Assembly: GCF_040760075.1 (NCBI RefSeq)
Contig: NZ_CP142884.1
Span: 992,001-1,056,000, forward strand
Reading direction: 5' to 3'
Source: Sphingobacterium sp. R2
GTDB taxonomy: Bacteria; Bacteroidota; Bacteroidia; Sphingobacteriales; Sphingobacteriaceae
Length of the DNA stretch: 64,000 bases
Below, piece after piece: positions 16,604-27,017 of this stretch. The notes under the pieces are model-generated. The model saw only the letters and a program-made list of their open reading frames with translations. It was not told the origin of the DNA and did not search any database. The translations under genes and the position numbers were made by a program. The first letter of the stretch is position 1. Every line of letters begins with the position of its first letter.

Positions 16604-18142
16604 TTATCGTCTCTGCCACCATACTTTCGTATTAATCTCATCAGCACCTTGCTGTGCGATAGCTAGCTTATAGTTTGTTGGATTTGCCGATTGGACATAA
16701 ATTGGATACTTCAAACGGGCAGGCATCTCCCCGCCATTTTTTAAGCCAGTTCCCTTTGGTAACAAAGGATAGCCTGTCCTCCGAAATTCAAACCATTGCT
16801 GACAGTCTACAAATAATAGTGCATAATACTTTTGTAGATGAATCATTTCCATTTTTTTCTCAAAACTGTAGCTTTCGTCCCAATTTATATCGCCATTATT
16901 TAAGTAATCCTCGATAGATTCGGTATAAGTGGGAAGCCAAGTCGTAATACCTTTCATAACACCGTCTTTATAAAGATCGCCCGCCTTATCCGTATAAAAT
17001 CCTTTCAATGCGAGTTCCGCTTTGATAAACTGCAATTCTGCACAATTCATAATCATTCCTGTCAACGGTTCATTCATCATTGTCTTTACTGGAAGGTTAT
17101 TCACAGTTTGATCGTACGAATAGAAATAGGACTGACGTTCCCACCCCTCACCCGCAGCATAACCACTTGGAATACCGACAAAATTTCCACTCACCGGTGC
17201 TATTCCCAATCGATTCACTCCGTTTGAACCGTATGTAGGAATGTTAATCCGTGGATCATTCCAAGCAACCAGATGATCAATAAAATAATTTGCTAAAGAT
17301 GCCTGGCGAAAGTCCTGTGCTCTGACATCCATGAATGGAGAAATCAAGGGAGACATACCCGTCCAGCGCAGAATAGCCGAATCATCGTTACTTGACATAA
17401 CAGGATAAGAAGATGCATTATCAACTAGAATATCTTTAATTTTTGAACGGACAAATGTAGCAACTGCCGGATCTGATTGTCCGGAGACCCTGAGTAATAA
17501 CCGTAAAAATAACGAATTTCCAAACTTGCGCCATTTGCTAACATTTCCATTATAAATGGGATCATATTCTCCTTTGATTGCCATATTTTTTGACAACAAT
17601 ACATTGGCAGAATCTAATTTATTAAAGAAATCTAAATAAATTTCCTTTTGCGTATCGAACTTAGGCTCTAAGATGTCTTCGCCCAATCCCCTTAAGGATT
17701 CCGAGTAAGGGATATCGCCATAAGTATCCGTCAAAATAGAAAATCCCCAAGTCTGCATAATTAAAGATATCCCACGGTAGGACGCATTATCATTGATTCC
17801 ACCATCCGCTAATCTGTAAATTTCTTTCACATTTTTTAGTTCTGGATAGATGGAATTCCAGGGACCATCAGAAACTGTATTACGTATATCATAACGGAAT
17901 ATGCGGTACTCACCATCGCTTATACTGACCGTTATCTGCATCAACTCATTATTTAATGAGCGATTACGAGACATATTAGATGCAACGAGATCCCTAAATG
18001 CAGGCTGCATTAATTGATATGGATAAGCGTTCACACTGTTATTTGGGTTTGTATTAATGTCTTCGAAATTTTTATCGCACGATTGCAAAAACGTTGCAAT
18101 CGCAATTAGGATCATGCCTATGAAATTGAAAGATTGTTTCAT
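16604..18142 (-). CDS. SusD/RagB-like outer-membrane lipoprotein (SusD-like 2 group)
   Basis: 512 residues, lipoprotein signal with Cys22 (LQSC). The pattern NFEDINTNPNN close to the N-terminus, GYPLLPKGTG and the closing segment of the protein are those of the SusD-like 2 subfamily. SusD proteins form the lid over a SusC channel and capture the substrate. The gene follows susC by 11 bases. SusD-like 2 members often serve peptide or other non-starch substrates, so a glycan ligand should not be taken for granted; no glycosidase is nearby. Confidence 0.93.
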   Translation of the reverse strand: MKQSFNFIGMILIAIATFLQSCDKNFEDINTNPNNSVNAYPYQLMQPAFRDLVASNMSRNRSLNNELMQITVSISDGEYRIFRYDIRNTVSDGPWNSIYPELKNVKEIYRLADGGINDNASYRGISLIMQTWGFSILTDTYGDIPYSESLRGLGEDILEPKFDTQKEIYLDFFNKLDSANVLLSKNMAIKGEYDPIYNGNVSKWRKFGNSLFLRLLLRVSGQSDPAVATFVRSKIKDILVDNASSYPVMSSNDDSAILRWTGMSPLISPFMDVRAQDFRQASLANYFIDHLVAWNDPRINIPTYGSNGVNRLGIAPVSGNFVGIPSGYAAGEGWERQSYFYSYDQTVNNLPVKTMMNEPLTGMIMNCAELQFIKAELALKGFYTDKAGDLYKDGVMKGITTWLPTYTESIEDYLNNGDINWDESYSFEKKMEMIHLQKYYALLFVDCQQWFEFRRTGYPLLPKGTGLKNGGEMPARLKYPIYVQSANPTNYKLAIAQQGADEINTKVWWQRR

Positions 18143-18153
18143 TGTCTATAATG

Positions 18154-21100
18154 TTAAAAGCCTACAACTAAGTTAAAACCGTAAGTTCTCGTAGAAGGGA
18201 ATTGAGCAATTTCAAATCCTTTGACAATATCTGTCCCCGACAACGTACCAAATTCCGGATCAAAGTTTGGCCATTTTGACCAAATCACAAGATTTCTTCC
18301 ATAAACACCGACTGAGGCCTTTTGTAATTTCAAGCGGTTAACAAAAGCTTTTGAAAAGGAGTAATCAAATCGAGCTTCCCTAAACTTGATAAAGTTTGTA
18401 GAAAAGGTACTTCCTTCCGCATTATCCTGCCCGTAATGAGAGCGGTAATATTCATCCACATTGGTTGCAATGATATCATTTTTACGATAAGTACCGTCCG
18501 GATTTTGCACGACACCATTTCCGATAATTCCACTATAACGTCCTGGTAGGGTATTTTTTGTTTTTCCTTGTTCTGCCAATTTATAATGCGTCAAGGAATG
18601 GGCAACCCCACCAAATTGTGCATCAAACAATAAATTCAGTCGGAAACCTTTATATCTAAATTCATTACCTAAACTTACTTTTCCTTTAGGAATCGTATTC
18701 CCTAAGTAAACCACATCATCGGTCAATAAGGCGACACCGCTTTTACTATCATAAATAATTTGTCCATCTGGAGATCTTTTATAACCAATACCATATAAAT
18801 CGCCCATTGACCCACCTACTTTCGCCACTAACTGACCACCTGCTACAGGTCCTGTCTGAAGAATCATAGCCGAGTCTGCCAAGGACATAATTTTATTCTG
18901 ATTCATAGAGAATGTCGCGAATACTTTCCAATTAAACCCATCTTTCATTTTAATTGGAGTACCATCCATGGCCAATTCTATCCCTTTATTTCTAACCTCT
19001 CCTGCATTGACAACTTTCTGCCTACCACCGGTAGAAGCATCAATAGTCCTTCTCAATTGTTGATTCCGTGTATTACTCTGATAAACAGCAAAATCAAAAC
19101 CAAATCTATCCTTAAACATACGCACCTCTGTACCAAATTCGATGGATTGTGTACGTAATGGTTGCAAGTAAGGATTTACAATCAATGTTGGAACCTGTAG
19201 CCCGCCAGGATATTGGCCACCAGCATTTTCATAAGAAAAATCAATTATATAAGGATCATCTCCACCACTTCCCACACCTGAAATCGAACCCCGCAGTTTC
19301 GCATAATTAATAACCTTTGGCAATTTCCATAATTCTGAAGCGATTAAGCTTGCATTTAAGGATGGGTAAGTAAAATATTTTTTCTTATCTGGTGCCATTG
19401 CAGACGCCAATGTACTTGCCCAGTCAATACGATAAGTTCCGTCTAAATATAAGAAGTTCTTATAGGCTGCAGTAAAAAGTCCATAGACACCATTTCTTTG
19501 CACATGACTTTTATAAGGTAAGTTAAGAATAGGTCCTTTTGCATTGGCCATTACATAAACTCCTGGATACGTGAGAGAATCTGCACGCATTTCATCTTTA
19601 TGATAACGATTATCATTCGTACTACCGCCAACTGTTCCGGACACCTTCCAATCTTTGTTTATCTCATTTTCATATTTTAATAAAAAATCCAAATTGGTTT
19701 CCCGCGATGAAATGGACTGGGTTCGGTAACTACCATAAGGCATTTTTGCCCCCGCATCGTAAGGCCTTTTTTGTTCTCTATTCTCATAAGCCATATCCAA
19801 AGAACTCCGCAACATCAAATTCCAATGTTTATTAAACTGATAATTGGCTTGAACATTCCCCGTTACACCCTGGCGATCAGTACCATTGATAAACTCTCGA
19901 GATATAGCATACGGATTTTCGGGATAGGAAGAAAATGGATACTTGATTTTCTGTCCCTCTGCCCCCTGCACCCAATAATCCTTCAACCAATTCATATCCG
20001 CATTTGGCTGCCAGAAAATAAACCAATACATCAAAGATTGGTTTCCATATCCAGCTCCCGGCAGATTGTCAGACCATTTATTCGTATAATTTACCTTAGC
20101 ATTGATCTGAAGCTTATCACTTACTTTTGAATTGACCGACAACGCTACGGTATTCCTTTTATAACCCGTATTTGGAACGATCCAGGTATTATTTACATTG
20201 GTCGCTGAAAACCGGGCTGATGTTTTATCTGTTCCACCGTCTATACTCACCGAATTGGTGAATGTTTTTCCGACATCAAAAAAAGACTTCAAGTTATTAT
20301 ACGGACGCCAAAGCGTTCGTTCCGTTCCGACTTTTTGTGTAACCGGATCATATTGATAGAAATATTGACCATCAAATTTCGGCCCGTAGGAGGAACTTGT
20401 CCCCGAAGTGCTTGTACCATCTTCTGTTGTACCATAAGAATAATAATCAGCACCATCCAATCCCTGTCCATATTCATACTGTAAATCAGGCATACGGTTA
20501 ATGGCTTCAAGCGAAGTATTGGAATTTACTGTAACCCCGATACCTTTTTTACCTTTTGCACCAGACTTCGTTGTGATCATAATAGCCCCATTTGCACCAC
20601 GTTGTCCATACAAGGCCGCAGCACTGGCACCTTTTAGCACCGTTATATTTTCTATGTCCTCCGGATTGAGATCATCTATACCTGAACCGTAGTCAGCAGG
20701 CATATTATCGGATCCTGTACCATAAGTACTTTCGCCCAAATTTGCCGTCTTACGTCCGCTTCCTTCATTTACAACGACACCATCAACAACGATCAATGCC
20801 CCAGGGTCTCCATTCAAATTCGTCTCACCCCTCAAAATAATTTTGGTAGACCCCGTAGGACCAGCATTTGAACGCATTAAATTCAATCCAGCCACTTTTC
20901 CCGACAACGCGTCACTCCAGTTATTGGAAAGTGCATCAGTTAATTGTTCGCCTTTCACGACTGTTGTCGCATACCCTAACTCTCTCTCTTGTCTTTTAAT
21001 CCCCAATGCAGTGACCACAACCTCATCAAGTGCTTCAGATGTTGGATTTAAACCAATGTGAACATTTGTTTGCGCAGCATCGTATGCCCTTGTTTGAGCC

Positions 21101-21420
21101 TCATATCCGATCATCTGAAAACGGACTTTCCCCCCAGCTTCGATATCTACCTCAAAATTACCATTTCGATCCGTAGAACCCTTCGTCACCCCACCTGAAA
21201 GTATCGATACTGAAGCCAATGGCTCCTTCGTTTTATTATCGACAACTTTTCCTTTGATTTTAATCTTCCCCTGATTAAAATAATGAAAAACGCCGTGGCC
21301 CCGTTCTAATGGAACCGCTGCCCCAGCTACATCCATATTGCAGGCAATTGCTAAGGCCACAAATAGCACTTTCGAGGAGGAGTGCCTTAGATTAATTTGG
21401 ATAGGGTTAATACTAAACAT
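18154..21420 (-). CDS. SusC/RagA TonB-linked outer-membrane transporter
   Basis: 1088 residues. After a signal sequence with a long n-region (residues 1-34), a carboxypeptidase-D-like beta domain (about 52-130: KIKGKVVDNKTKEPLASVSI) leads to the TonB box region LDEVVVTALG, the plug domain (SDALSGKVAGLNLM, LRGETNLNGDPGALIVVDGV) and the large barrel ending in aromatic GFNLVVGF. It imports a large ligand with energy from TonB. No sigma/anti-sigma pair or regulator adjoins it, and the plug has no extra N-terminal signalling domain. It heads the operon susC-susD-DUF5689. Confidence 0.96.
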   Translation of the reverse strand: MFSINPIQINLRHSSSKVLFVALAIACNMDVAGAAVPLERGHGVFHYFNQGKIKIKGKVVDNKTKEPLASVSILSGGVTKGSTDRNGNFEVDIEAGGKVRFQMIGYEAQTRAYDAAQTNVHIGLNPTSEALDEVVVTALGIKRQERELGYATTVVKGEQLTDALSNNWSDALSGKVAGLNLMRSNAGPTGSTKIILRGETNLNGDPGALIVVDGVVVNEGSGRKTANLGESTYGTGSDNMPADYGSGIDDLNPEDIENITVLKGASAAALYGQRGANGAIMITTKSGAKGKKGIGVTVNSNTSLEAINRMPDLQYEYGQGLDGADYYSYGTTEDGTSTSGTSSSYGPKFDGQYFYQYDPVTQKVGTERTLWRPYNNLKSFFDVGKTFTNSVSIDGGTDKTSARFSATNVNNTWIVPNTGYKRNTVALSVNSKVSDKLQINAKVNYTNKWSDNLPGAGYGNQSLMYWFIFWQPNADMNWLKDYWVQGAEGQKIKYPFSSYPENPYAISREFINGTDRQGVTGNVQANYQFNKHWNLMLRSSLDMAYENREQKRPYDAGAKMPYGSYRTQSISSRETNLDFLLKYENEINKDWKVSGTVGGSTNDNRYHKDEMRADSLTYPGVYVMANAKGPILNLPYKSHVQRNGVYGLFTAAYKNFLYLDGTYRIDWASTLASAMAPDKKKYFTYPSLNASLIASELWKLPKVINYAKLRGSISGVGSGGDDPYIIDFSYENAGGQYPGGLQVPTLIVNPYLQPLRTQSIEFGTEVRMFKDRFGFDFAVYQSNTRNQQLRRTIDASTGGRQKVVNAGEVRNKGIELAMDGTPIKMKDGFNWKVFATFSMNQNKIMSLADSAMILQTGPVAGGQLVAKVGGSMGDLYGIGYKRSPDGQIIYDSKSGVALLTDDVVYLGNTIPKGKVSLGNEFRYKGFRLNLLFDAQFGGVAHSLTHYKLAEQGKTKNTLPGRYSGIIGNGVVQNPDGTYRKNDIIATNVDEYYRSHYGQDNAEGSTFSTNFIKFREARFDYSFSKAFVNRLKLQKASVGVYGRNLVIWSKWPNFDPEFGTLSGTDIVKGFEIAQFPSTRTYGFNLVVGF

Positions 21421-21456
21421 AGTTATTGGTGTAAATTGTTAATTTTCAATTTGGCA

Positions 21457-21464
21457 CAAAAATA
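21457..21464 (-). promoter_or_regulatory. Candidate -7 element of the susC operon
   Basis: On the minus strand TATTTTTG (21464 to 21457) fits TAnnTTTG, 37 bases before the susC ATG. The -33 position is not clearly TTG. Confidence 0.4.
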
Positions 21465-21537
21465 TATCCCTAACAAAAAGTTTGCTTTAACTTAATGTTT
21501 TCTTTTTGTTAACAATTATTTCGAATAGCATTTCCTT

Positions 21538-21620
21538 TAGGCACACTATTACTGTTTCAATCTTTAGTAAAATGCTTTGAAGCCCACTATGAAGGGATTA
21601 TCACGCATTAGGCACACTAT
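21538..21620. repeat. Direct repeat TAGGCACACTAT upstream of susC
   Basis: Two exact 12-bp copies at 21538-21549 and 21609-21620, 71 bases apart, with a related GCCCACTATGAAG around 21588. They lie about 75-160 bases upstream of the putative susC -7 element, where an activator could bind. Confidence 0.5.
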
Positions 21621-22009
21621 AAAGTGCTCTTTCTTTTGGTTATTTTTTATTTTCCAAATCGAAAATAATTAATAATATTTAAAAAACGAAATAAATCGAA
21701 ATTATTTAAAACCGCACATCAGAACACACAACACAAGAGTCAAGTGAACCTAAAGGACATATAAAATTACTGCAACTGTAGGGAAGAAGGTATTCCAAGA
21801 AAGTTTTAAGCAAATTTCTCAGCTGCTTTTAGCAGCTATTAGGACTTCTCACTAAATATATATACTACAATATGCAAACAATACAGAAAGCATGAGACAA
21901 CCTTCATGTATAATACGAAAAAATAGATTCCACCAAGGGCGCAGCTGCCAATAAGGCTTAAAATCGAGCGATCAGGCCTTTAGATCCACACCTCCGGAAG
22001 AAAACAAAA

Positions 22010-22035
22010 AAAGTCCAAACTTTCGTTTAGACTTT
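22010..22035 (-). terminator. trmB terminator
   Basis: On the minus strand AAAGTCTAAAC pairs with GTTTGGACTTT (one wobble) around GAAA, followed by a T-run; 24 bases after the trmB stop. Confidence 0.85.
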
Positions 22036-22058
22036 CTATTTTGAAGTAAATTTATTCG

Positions 22059-22715
22059 TTATCGTTTTTCAAAACTCCACTTCACATAGTTAATGTTCTT
22101 GTCATGCGCCAAATACTTCCGTTCGTAATATGTTTTAATGGATAAAACATTATCCACTAGTTCCGAATGGTAAAGATCTGTCGTTTCTTTATATTTTTTC
22201 AGATTCCGTAGATCAATCTGCTCCAATGTATAGGCATAAAAACCATCATTATCCGTTTTCAGATTCATCATCCCTTCGGGCTTCATGATAATTTTATAGC
22301 GATCCAAAAACTTAGGTCCAGTCAACCGTTTCTTCTCCCGGCTATCCTGAGGCTGAGGATCCGGAAAGGTAATCCAAATTTCATCAATTTCATTTTCAGC
22401 AAAATGTTCAAGAATAGTCTCAATTTGTATTCGAAGAAAAGCAACATTCCGAATGCCATCCTCCAAAGCTGTCTTGGCTCCACGCCAAATACGATTACCT
22501 TTAAAATCGATACCGATGAAATTTTTTTCCGGAAACAATCTTGCTAGATTAACAGTGTACTCACCTTTACCACAAGCAAGCTCCAAAACAACCGGATTAT
22601 TGTTACCAAATTGCTTCTCAGCCCATTTTCCTTTATATTCTTTGCCTGCGTCAAGTTGAATTACATTTTCAAAAGTAGCAACTTCAGCAAATTTACGTAG
22701 TTTGTCTTTTCCCAT
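22059..22715 (-). CDS. trmB: tRNA (guanine-N7-)-methyltransferase
   Basis: 218 residues from the ATG at 22715 (MGKDKLRKFAEV), the usual start in this group; a TTG two codons earlier is possible but less likely. The S-adenosylmethionine site LELACGKGEYTVNLAR, the IGIDFKGNRIWRGAKTA block and FPDPQPQDSREKKRLTGPKFL are diagnostic of TrmB, which methylates G46 in the variable loop of tRNA. It is a single-gene unit with its own terminator, divergent from fcl. Confidence 0.95.
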   Translation of the reverse strand: MGKDKLRKFAEVATFENVIQLDAGKEYKGKWAEKQFGNNNPVVLELACGKGEYTVNLARLFPEKNFIGIDFKGNRIWRGAKTALEDGIRNVAFLRIQIETILEHFAENEIDEIWITFPDPQPQDSREKKRLTGPKFLDRYKIIMKPEGMMNLKTDNDGFYAYTLEQIDLRNLKKYKETTDLYHSELVDNVLSIKTYYERKYLAHDKNINYVKWSFEKR

Positions 22716-22865
22716 TTTCAATAAATATCCCGCAAAAATAACCTTATATTCCCGCTTAAAAAAATAAATATTATCCTAGGAAACATACCATTGATTGGCG
22801 AAAAATCATGAAGCCAATAGACTAAAGAAAGAGCAATCAATAAATCACTTTCATACGGGCGATTT

Positions 22866-22899
22866 ATATTGCATATAAAAAGCAATTTATCTAAGTTTG
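22866..22899 (+). promoter_or_regulatory. fcl promoter, copy of the shared 35-bp element
   Basis: TTG (22869-22871), a 20-bp spacer and TAAGTTTG (22892-22899). The spacer carries ATTGC/GCAAT inverted arms. The whole segment is almost identical to those before murF and the DUF4293 gene. Predicted transcript start is about 13 bases before the GTG start codon. Confidence 0.75.
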
Positions 22900-22918
22900 C
22901 AAAACTCAATAACTTATC

Positions 22919-23842
22919 GTGGAAAAAGACGCTAAAATTTACGTAGCAGGCCATCGAGGAATGGTCGGATCAGCAATACATCGCAAATTAATAGAACTGG
23001 GATACAGCAACATCGTTACTAGGACATCTCAAGAATTAGATCTTCGCAATCAACAAGCAGTAGCTGACTTTTTCAAGGAAGAAAGACCTGATTATGTTTT
23101 TCTCGCTGCCGCTAAGGTTGGTGGGATTATGGCTAACAATACCTATCGCGCTGATTTTATCTACGAAAATATAGCCATTCAAAATAACGTCATCAAATCA
23201 TCCTACGACAATAATATTAAAAAGTTAATGTTCTTAGGATCCAGCTGTATCTATCCAAAGATGGCCCCCCAGCCTTTAAAAGAAGACATGTTGCTAACAG
23301 GCATCCTAGAGCCGACGAATGAGCCCTATGCAATCGCCAAAATTGCAGGTATAAAAATGGCAGAAGCATTCCGGGATCAATACGGCTGCAATTATATATC
23401 CGTAATGCCAACAAATCTTTACGGAATTAACGACAATTACCATCCGCAAAATTCACATGTGTTACCGGCGTTGATTAGAAGATTTCATGAAGCGAAAGCC
23501 AATAACTTAGATGAGGTTGTTATCTGGGGTACAGGAACACCTTTAAGAGAATTTCTATTCTCTGATGACCTAGCAGACGCTTGTGTCTTCTTAATGAATC
23601 ATTACAACGAAAAGCAATTTGTAAATATCGGTATAGGTGAAGATATAAGTATAAAGGATCTCGCAGAAATGATTAAAGATGTAATTGGGTACACAGGTAA
23701 TATTACTTTCGACAGTTCTAAACCCGATGGTACACCACGCAAGCTCATGGATGTATCAAAGCTACATGCACTCGGATGGAAGCACAGAGTCAACCTTCGG
23801 GAGGGTATTCAACTCGCTTACACTGATTTTTTGCAAAAATAA
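22919..23842 (+). CDS. fcl: GDP-L-fucose synthase
   Basis: 307 residues from a GTG start; no earlier ATG exists in frame after the promoter, and the sequence [19 protein letters not shown] fits the normal N-terminus. NADP loop GHRGMVG at 11-17; catalytic Ser108/Cys110 in GSSCIYP, Tyr137 and Lys141. The enzyme epimerises and reduces GDP-4-keto-6-deoxymannose to GDP-L-fucose, a precursor of fucosylated surface glycans. The partner gmd (GDP-mannose dehydratase) is not next to it in this window. It converges on the gene at 23871 with no clear terminator between. Confidence 0.95.
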   Translation: MEKDAKIYVAGHRGMVGSAIHRKLIELGYSNIVTRTSQELDLRNQQAVADFFKEERPDYVFLAAAKVGGIMANNTYRADFIYENIAIQNNVIKSSYDNNIKKLMFLGSSCIYPKMAPQPLKEDMLLTGILEPTNEPYAIAKIAGIKMAEAFRDQYGCNYISVMPTNLYGINDNYHPQNSHVLPALIRRFHEAKANNLDEVVIWGTGTPLREFLFSDDLADACVFLMNHYNEKQFVNIGIGEDISIKDLAEMIKDVIGYTGNITFDSSKPDGTPRKLMDVSKLHALGWKHRVNLREGIQLAYTDFLQK

Positions 23843-23870
23843 ATCGCCAAATAGCAAAAATAACACCTCA

Positions 23871-24374
23871 TTAGTAAGTCTCACTATAAGAAGGAATGCC
23901 GTATTCATTGACTTCATCCTTTATAGCTGCATTTTGCGCTTGAGCAAATTTATTCTTTTTCTTCTTTTTAGGTCGAATAAAACTCGTTAACTTTCCAATA
24001 AGACCACTAATCTTATCTTGATTGATCTGGCCTACTGCACGCTCCGATAACAACAACATGAGCGCCTTTTTAAAAACACCTGTATTTTTTAGAAACAATC
24101 GGTTCATTACAAAGGGTACCCCGATACGTAAAATCTTTGTTAACCAATCAGAATCTGGATTATTACTCTTAGCAAACATCTGCTGTATAATATTCGCGCC
24201 AGGGATATTATTTTTCAAAGTATTGAAAAAACGGATGGGGGCCTCTATTTTATTATTAAGCAAAGTAAACTGAGCCTTTAGGTAGATTTCCTGCTCGTTC
24301 TTTAATGTTTTTAAGCGCAATATTTCAGCTTTAAGTTCCTGTAAATTACGTATTTTGGTCTGTTTATTGTTCAT
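23871..24374 (-). CDS. Unknown protein of the YtxH/holin-like trio
   Basis: 167 residues from the ATG at 24374 (MNNKQTKIRNLQELKAEI); longer upstream readings would run deep into the preceding gene and look unnatural. The ATG lies 11 bases inside the preceding gene, suggesting coupled translation. An N-terminal coiled-coil-like helix (about 10-40) leads to a helical part with IGVPFVMNRLFL and a Lys-rich tract (KKKKKNK) near residue 145. No family recognised. It occurs with a holin-like membrane protein and a YtxH protein, a trio I recall from other Sphingobacteriaceae, perhaps linked to cell-envelope stress. Confidence 0.75.
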   Translation of the reverse strand: MNNKQTKIRNLQELKAEILRLKTLKNEQEIYLKAQFTLLNNKIEAPIRFFNTLKNNIPGANIIQQMFAKSNNPDSDWLTKILRIGVPFVMNRLFLKNTGVFKKALMLLLSERAVGQINQDKISGLIGKLTSFIRPKKKKKNKFAQAQNAAIKDEVNEYGIPSYSETY

Positions 24375-24783
24375 TTGTAGCCCTTTCTCTATCAAATTTT
24401 TCTGTACGCATTTCTTCCTCTTCTTCTTCAATTTCATCGTTCCATTTAGCCAAAAAACGTCGAATGGAAAGATCCATAAATTTTGATTCCAGCATAGGCT
24501 CAAAAACCCGTATTAAGATAATGATCACTAAAAAGATACCCGCTGTTGCCAAAAAACCCAATGAATAGCTCCCCAATAACTCACCAAGCCAAAAACCTAA
24601 CGCTAAACATAAGAAAAACAGAACAAATAAGCTAAAAATAAGCTTAGTTGCATCCACCACTAAACTCGCAATTAAACGAGAAGAACGTTCAATGGTTTTT
24701 AATTTGACAAGTTTAAATTGGGAGTCAATATACTCCTTGGTCTTTTGAAACGTACCACTAAGTGAAAATTTTTCTTCTTCCAT
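24364..24783 (-). CDS. Phage-holin-like (DUF1469-type) membrane protein
   Basis: 139 residues with two transmembrane segments (about 36-64 and 70-90), flanked by a charged N-terminal helix and a highly acidic, Glu-rich C-terminal tail (EIEEEEEEMRTEKFDRE). This is the layout of the holin superfamily 3.6/DUF1469 proteins found in chromosomes; despite the name these are usually not phage lysis genes. The 3' end overlaps the start of the next gene, and a YtxH gene lies upstream on the same strand. Confidence 0.8.
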   Translation of the reverse strand: MEEEKFSLSGTFQKTKEYIDSQFKLVKLKTIERSSRLIASLVVDATKLIFSLFVLFFLCLALGFWLGELLGSYSLGFLATAGIFLVIIILIRVFEPMLESKFMDLSIRRFLAKWNDEIEEEEEEMRTEKFDRERATNEQ

Positions 24784-24968
24784 GCATTTAAAATTTATTC
24801 AGGCTACTTCAGCCCATAACGAAAAAAACGAAAACGCTGTATCTGATTACCGCAGCACAGCACTACTCTATACTTATGAAGAGCGTGCAGTTATCGTACA
24901 CAGCTATGTCGCGAAATAGCCTGATAATATGTACTCTACACCAATTATTCTTTTGAATAATCTGCAAA

Positions 24969-25238
24969 CTATGCATGTTCGATGATATCATCATCCAGCA
25001 CATCTTCTGCCTGATTCAACTTACCTTTCAATGTAGAAACAATTTTCTCTTTAAAATCATTCAACTGATCAAATTGCTCCTCCGCTCTTTCACGAATAGC
25101 ATCACTCAAATCGCTCAATGAATCATTTATTTTATCTCTTGTATCTGATCCCTTGTCTGGAGCAAACAAAACTCCCAAAGCGGCACCCGCGGCAAGACCG
25201 GCTAACAACGCCAAAGCTACTTTACTTGTGTCATTCAT
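24969..25238 (-). CDS. YtxH domain protein
   Basis: 89 residues: an N-terminal hydrophobic glycine/alanine segment (VALALLAGLAAGAALGVLFAPDKG) followed by an amphipathic helix rich in Asp, Glu and Lys, the standard YtxH layout. Members are small membrane-anchored proteins, often stress-induced (general stress protein group). The three genes 25238-23871 on this strand look like one functional group, although 185 bases separate this one from the next. Confidence 0.88.
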   Translation of the reverse strand: MNDTSKVALALLAGLAAGAALGVLFAPDKGSDTRDKINDSLSDLSDAIRERAEEQFDQLNDFKEKIVSTLKGKLNQAEDVLDDDIIEHA

Positions 25239-25472
25239 TTCTTTTTGTTTTAAAGTTCTAATTCTATTAAGACGAATATAGTCCTCGTTAATAATACAAT
25301 TATCAAAGCAAATCGTTTGCCAAACAATGCTTTTTATCTATTATTAATAGGGAACTATATTAACAATATAATGATTTTTTTGGTAATCTTATATCTGATA
25401 TCAATATTTCACCCCACAATTACTAACTTACTCAATTTTTTAGTATCTTTAAATCAATCGATTATAAAAATT

Positions 25473-27017
25473 ATGCTAAATAAGACCTATTGCAGCGCCG
25501 TCTATGGGATAAATGCCTGCACAATTACCGTTGAGGTAATCGTATCTACTGGCCTTCATTATTATATCGTTGGCCTGCCTGACAATGCCGTTAAAGAAAG
25601 CTTAAGACGCATCGAAAGTGCCATTAATTCCTGTCAACTTCACATGCCTCGCCAAAAGATCGTTGTCAACTTGGCACCCGCAGATATTCGTAAAGAAGGT
25701 TCAAGTTACGACTTATCAATCGCAATCGGCATATTAGCATCTTCTGGGCAGATTACAAATATCCATCTGGAAGACTATCTTATTTTAGGCGAACTATCGT
25801 TAGACGGAAGTATTAAACCCATACGTGGTGTTCTACCAATTGCATTACAGGCGCGCAAAGAAGGATTTAAAGGAATAATATTACCTAGATCCAATGCAAA
25901 AGAGGCAGCTATAGTCACTGAAATCGATGTTATTGGTGTAGAAAATCTGACCCAAGTAGTGGGATTCCTCAATAATACAGTAACAATCGAGCCTACAAAA
26001 GTTAACATACAAACGTTTTTCCAGGATGATACGGCAATTTATGATGTTGATTTCTCTGATGTACAAGGACAGGAGAATATCAAACGAGCGCTGGAAATCG
26101 CAGCAGCCGGTGGACATAATCTTATTTTAATAGGTCCGCCAGGCGCAGGAAAAACCATGTTGGCAAAAAGACTACCAACGATCCTTCCCCCGCTCAATAT
26201 GGCCGAATCGCTAGAAACGACCAAAATACACTCTGTCTCTGGAAATCTAAAGGCGAAAGACTCCCTCGTCACTGCACGGCCTTTTCGCTCTCCGCATCAT
26301 ACAATATCCGATGTAGCCATGGTAGGGGGCGGCTCAAATCCATTGCCGGGTGAAATTTCTTTATCTCATCATGGCGTATTATTCCTTGACGAATTGCCAG
26401 AATTTAAACGGAGTGTCCTCGAAGTCATGCGTCAGCCGCTGGAATCCCGTCAAATTACGATATCAAGGGCTAAACTTACCGTCGAGTATCCCGCAAGTTT
26501 TATGCTGATTGCTGCCATGAACCCTTGCCCCTGTGGATATTTCAATCACCCAGAGAAAGAATGCATCTGCGGCACTAACACCGTGCAGCGTTATCTAAGC
26601 AAAATATCCGGGCCACTTTTAGACCGTATAGACCTGCACATCGAAGTCACCCCCGTGCTATTTGACGAACTGAGTAAGACACGCTCTGTAGATGATAGCC
26701 GTACGGTGCGCCGTCGGGTCATTCAGACACGCGAAATCCAGAAAGAACGTTTTAAATCCTTCCCAAACGTACATTGTAATGCGCAAATGAGTACCCGATT
26801 AACGCGAGAAATATGTCAGATTGATGAAGCCGGAAGGAAATTGCTCAAAACTGCAATTGAGCGTCTAAGCCTATCCGCAAGAGCATACGATAGAATACTG
26901 AAGGTTGCCCGCACAATCGCCGATATGGAAAATAGCGCTACAATCGACAACCACCATATTGCTGAAGCTATCCAATACAGAAATTTAGATCGGGAAACCT
27001 GGAACGGAAAATTTTAG
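25473..27017 (+). CDS. ComM/YifB-family Mg-chelatase-like AAA+ ATPase
   Basis: 514 residues from the ATG at 25473, where family members begin ([22 protein letters not shown]); upstream in-frame sequence is AT-rich and not conserved-looking. An N-terminal Lon-protease-like S5 domain (about 1-170) precedes a Mg-chelatase ATPase core with Walker A GPPGAGKT, Walker [12 protein letters not shown] and the arginine-rich sensor; a zinc-like CPCGYF...C cluster ([17 protein letters not shown]) follows. ComM helicases extend heteroduplexes during natural transformation and recombination. The 3' end overlaps the convergent rhomboid gene by four bases. Confidence 0.93.
   Translation: MLNKTYCSAVYGINACTITVEVIVSTGLHYYIVGLPDNAVKESLRRIESAINSCQLHMPRQKIVVNLAPADIRKEGSSYDLSIAIGILASSGQITNIHLEDYLILGELSLDGSIKPIRGVLPIALQARKEGFKGIILPRSNAKEAAIVTEIDVIGVENLTQVVGFLNNTVTIEPTKVNIQTFFQDDTAIYDVDFSDVQGQENIKRALEIAAAGGHNLILIGPPGAGKTMLAKRLPTILPPLNMAESLETTKIHSVSGNLKAKDSLVTARPFRSPHHTISDVAMVGGGSNPLPGEISLSHHGVLFLDELPEFKRSVLEVMRQPLESRQITISRAKLTVEYPASFMLIAAMNPCPCGYFNHPEKECICGTNTVQRYLSKISGPLLDRIDLHIEVTPVLFDELSKTRSVDDSRTVRRRVIQTREIQKERFKSFPNVHCNAQMSTRLTREICQIDEAGRKLLKTAIERLSLSARAYDRILKVARTIADMENSATIDNHHIAEAIQYRNLDRETWNGKF

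Larger units (their letters stand above)
21421..22058. other. 638-base spacer between susC and trmB
   Basis: The left end holds the susC promoter region and a 12-bp direct repeat TAGGCACACTAT at 21538-21549 and 21609-21620. In the middle is a small perfect hairpin AGCTGCT-TTT-AGCAGCT (21821-21837). The right end holds the trmB terminator (22010-22035). I see no protein-coding frame and no recognised RNA in the remainder, although a leaderless small RNA cannot be excluded. Confidence 0.5.

Noticed and set aside
21421..22058. Riboswitch or known small RNA in the susC-trmB spacer
   Set aside because: Only a small hairpin and repeats were found; no recognised conserved core is present.
24375..24503. 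Longer N-terminus for the 23871-24374 gene
   Set aside because: It would overlap the holin-like gene by more than 100 bases and give an odd Trp/Lys-rich segment; the ATG at 24374 is natural.
25317..25472. Longer N-terminus of the ComM-type gene
   Set aside because: The 52 extra codons are hydrophobic, AT-rich and unlike the family, which begins at the ATG 25473.
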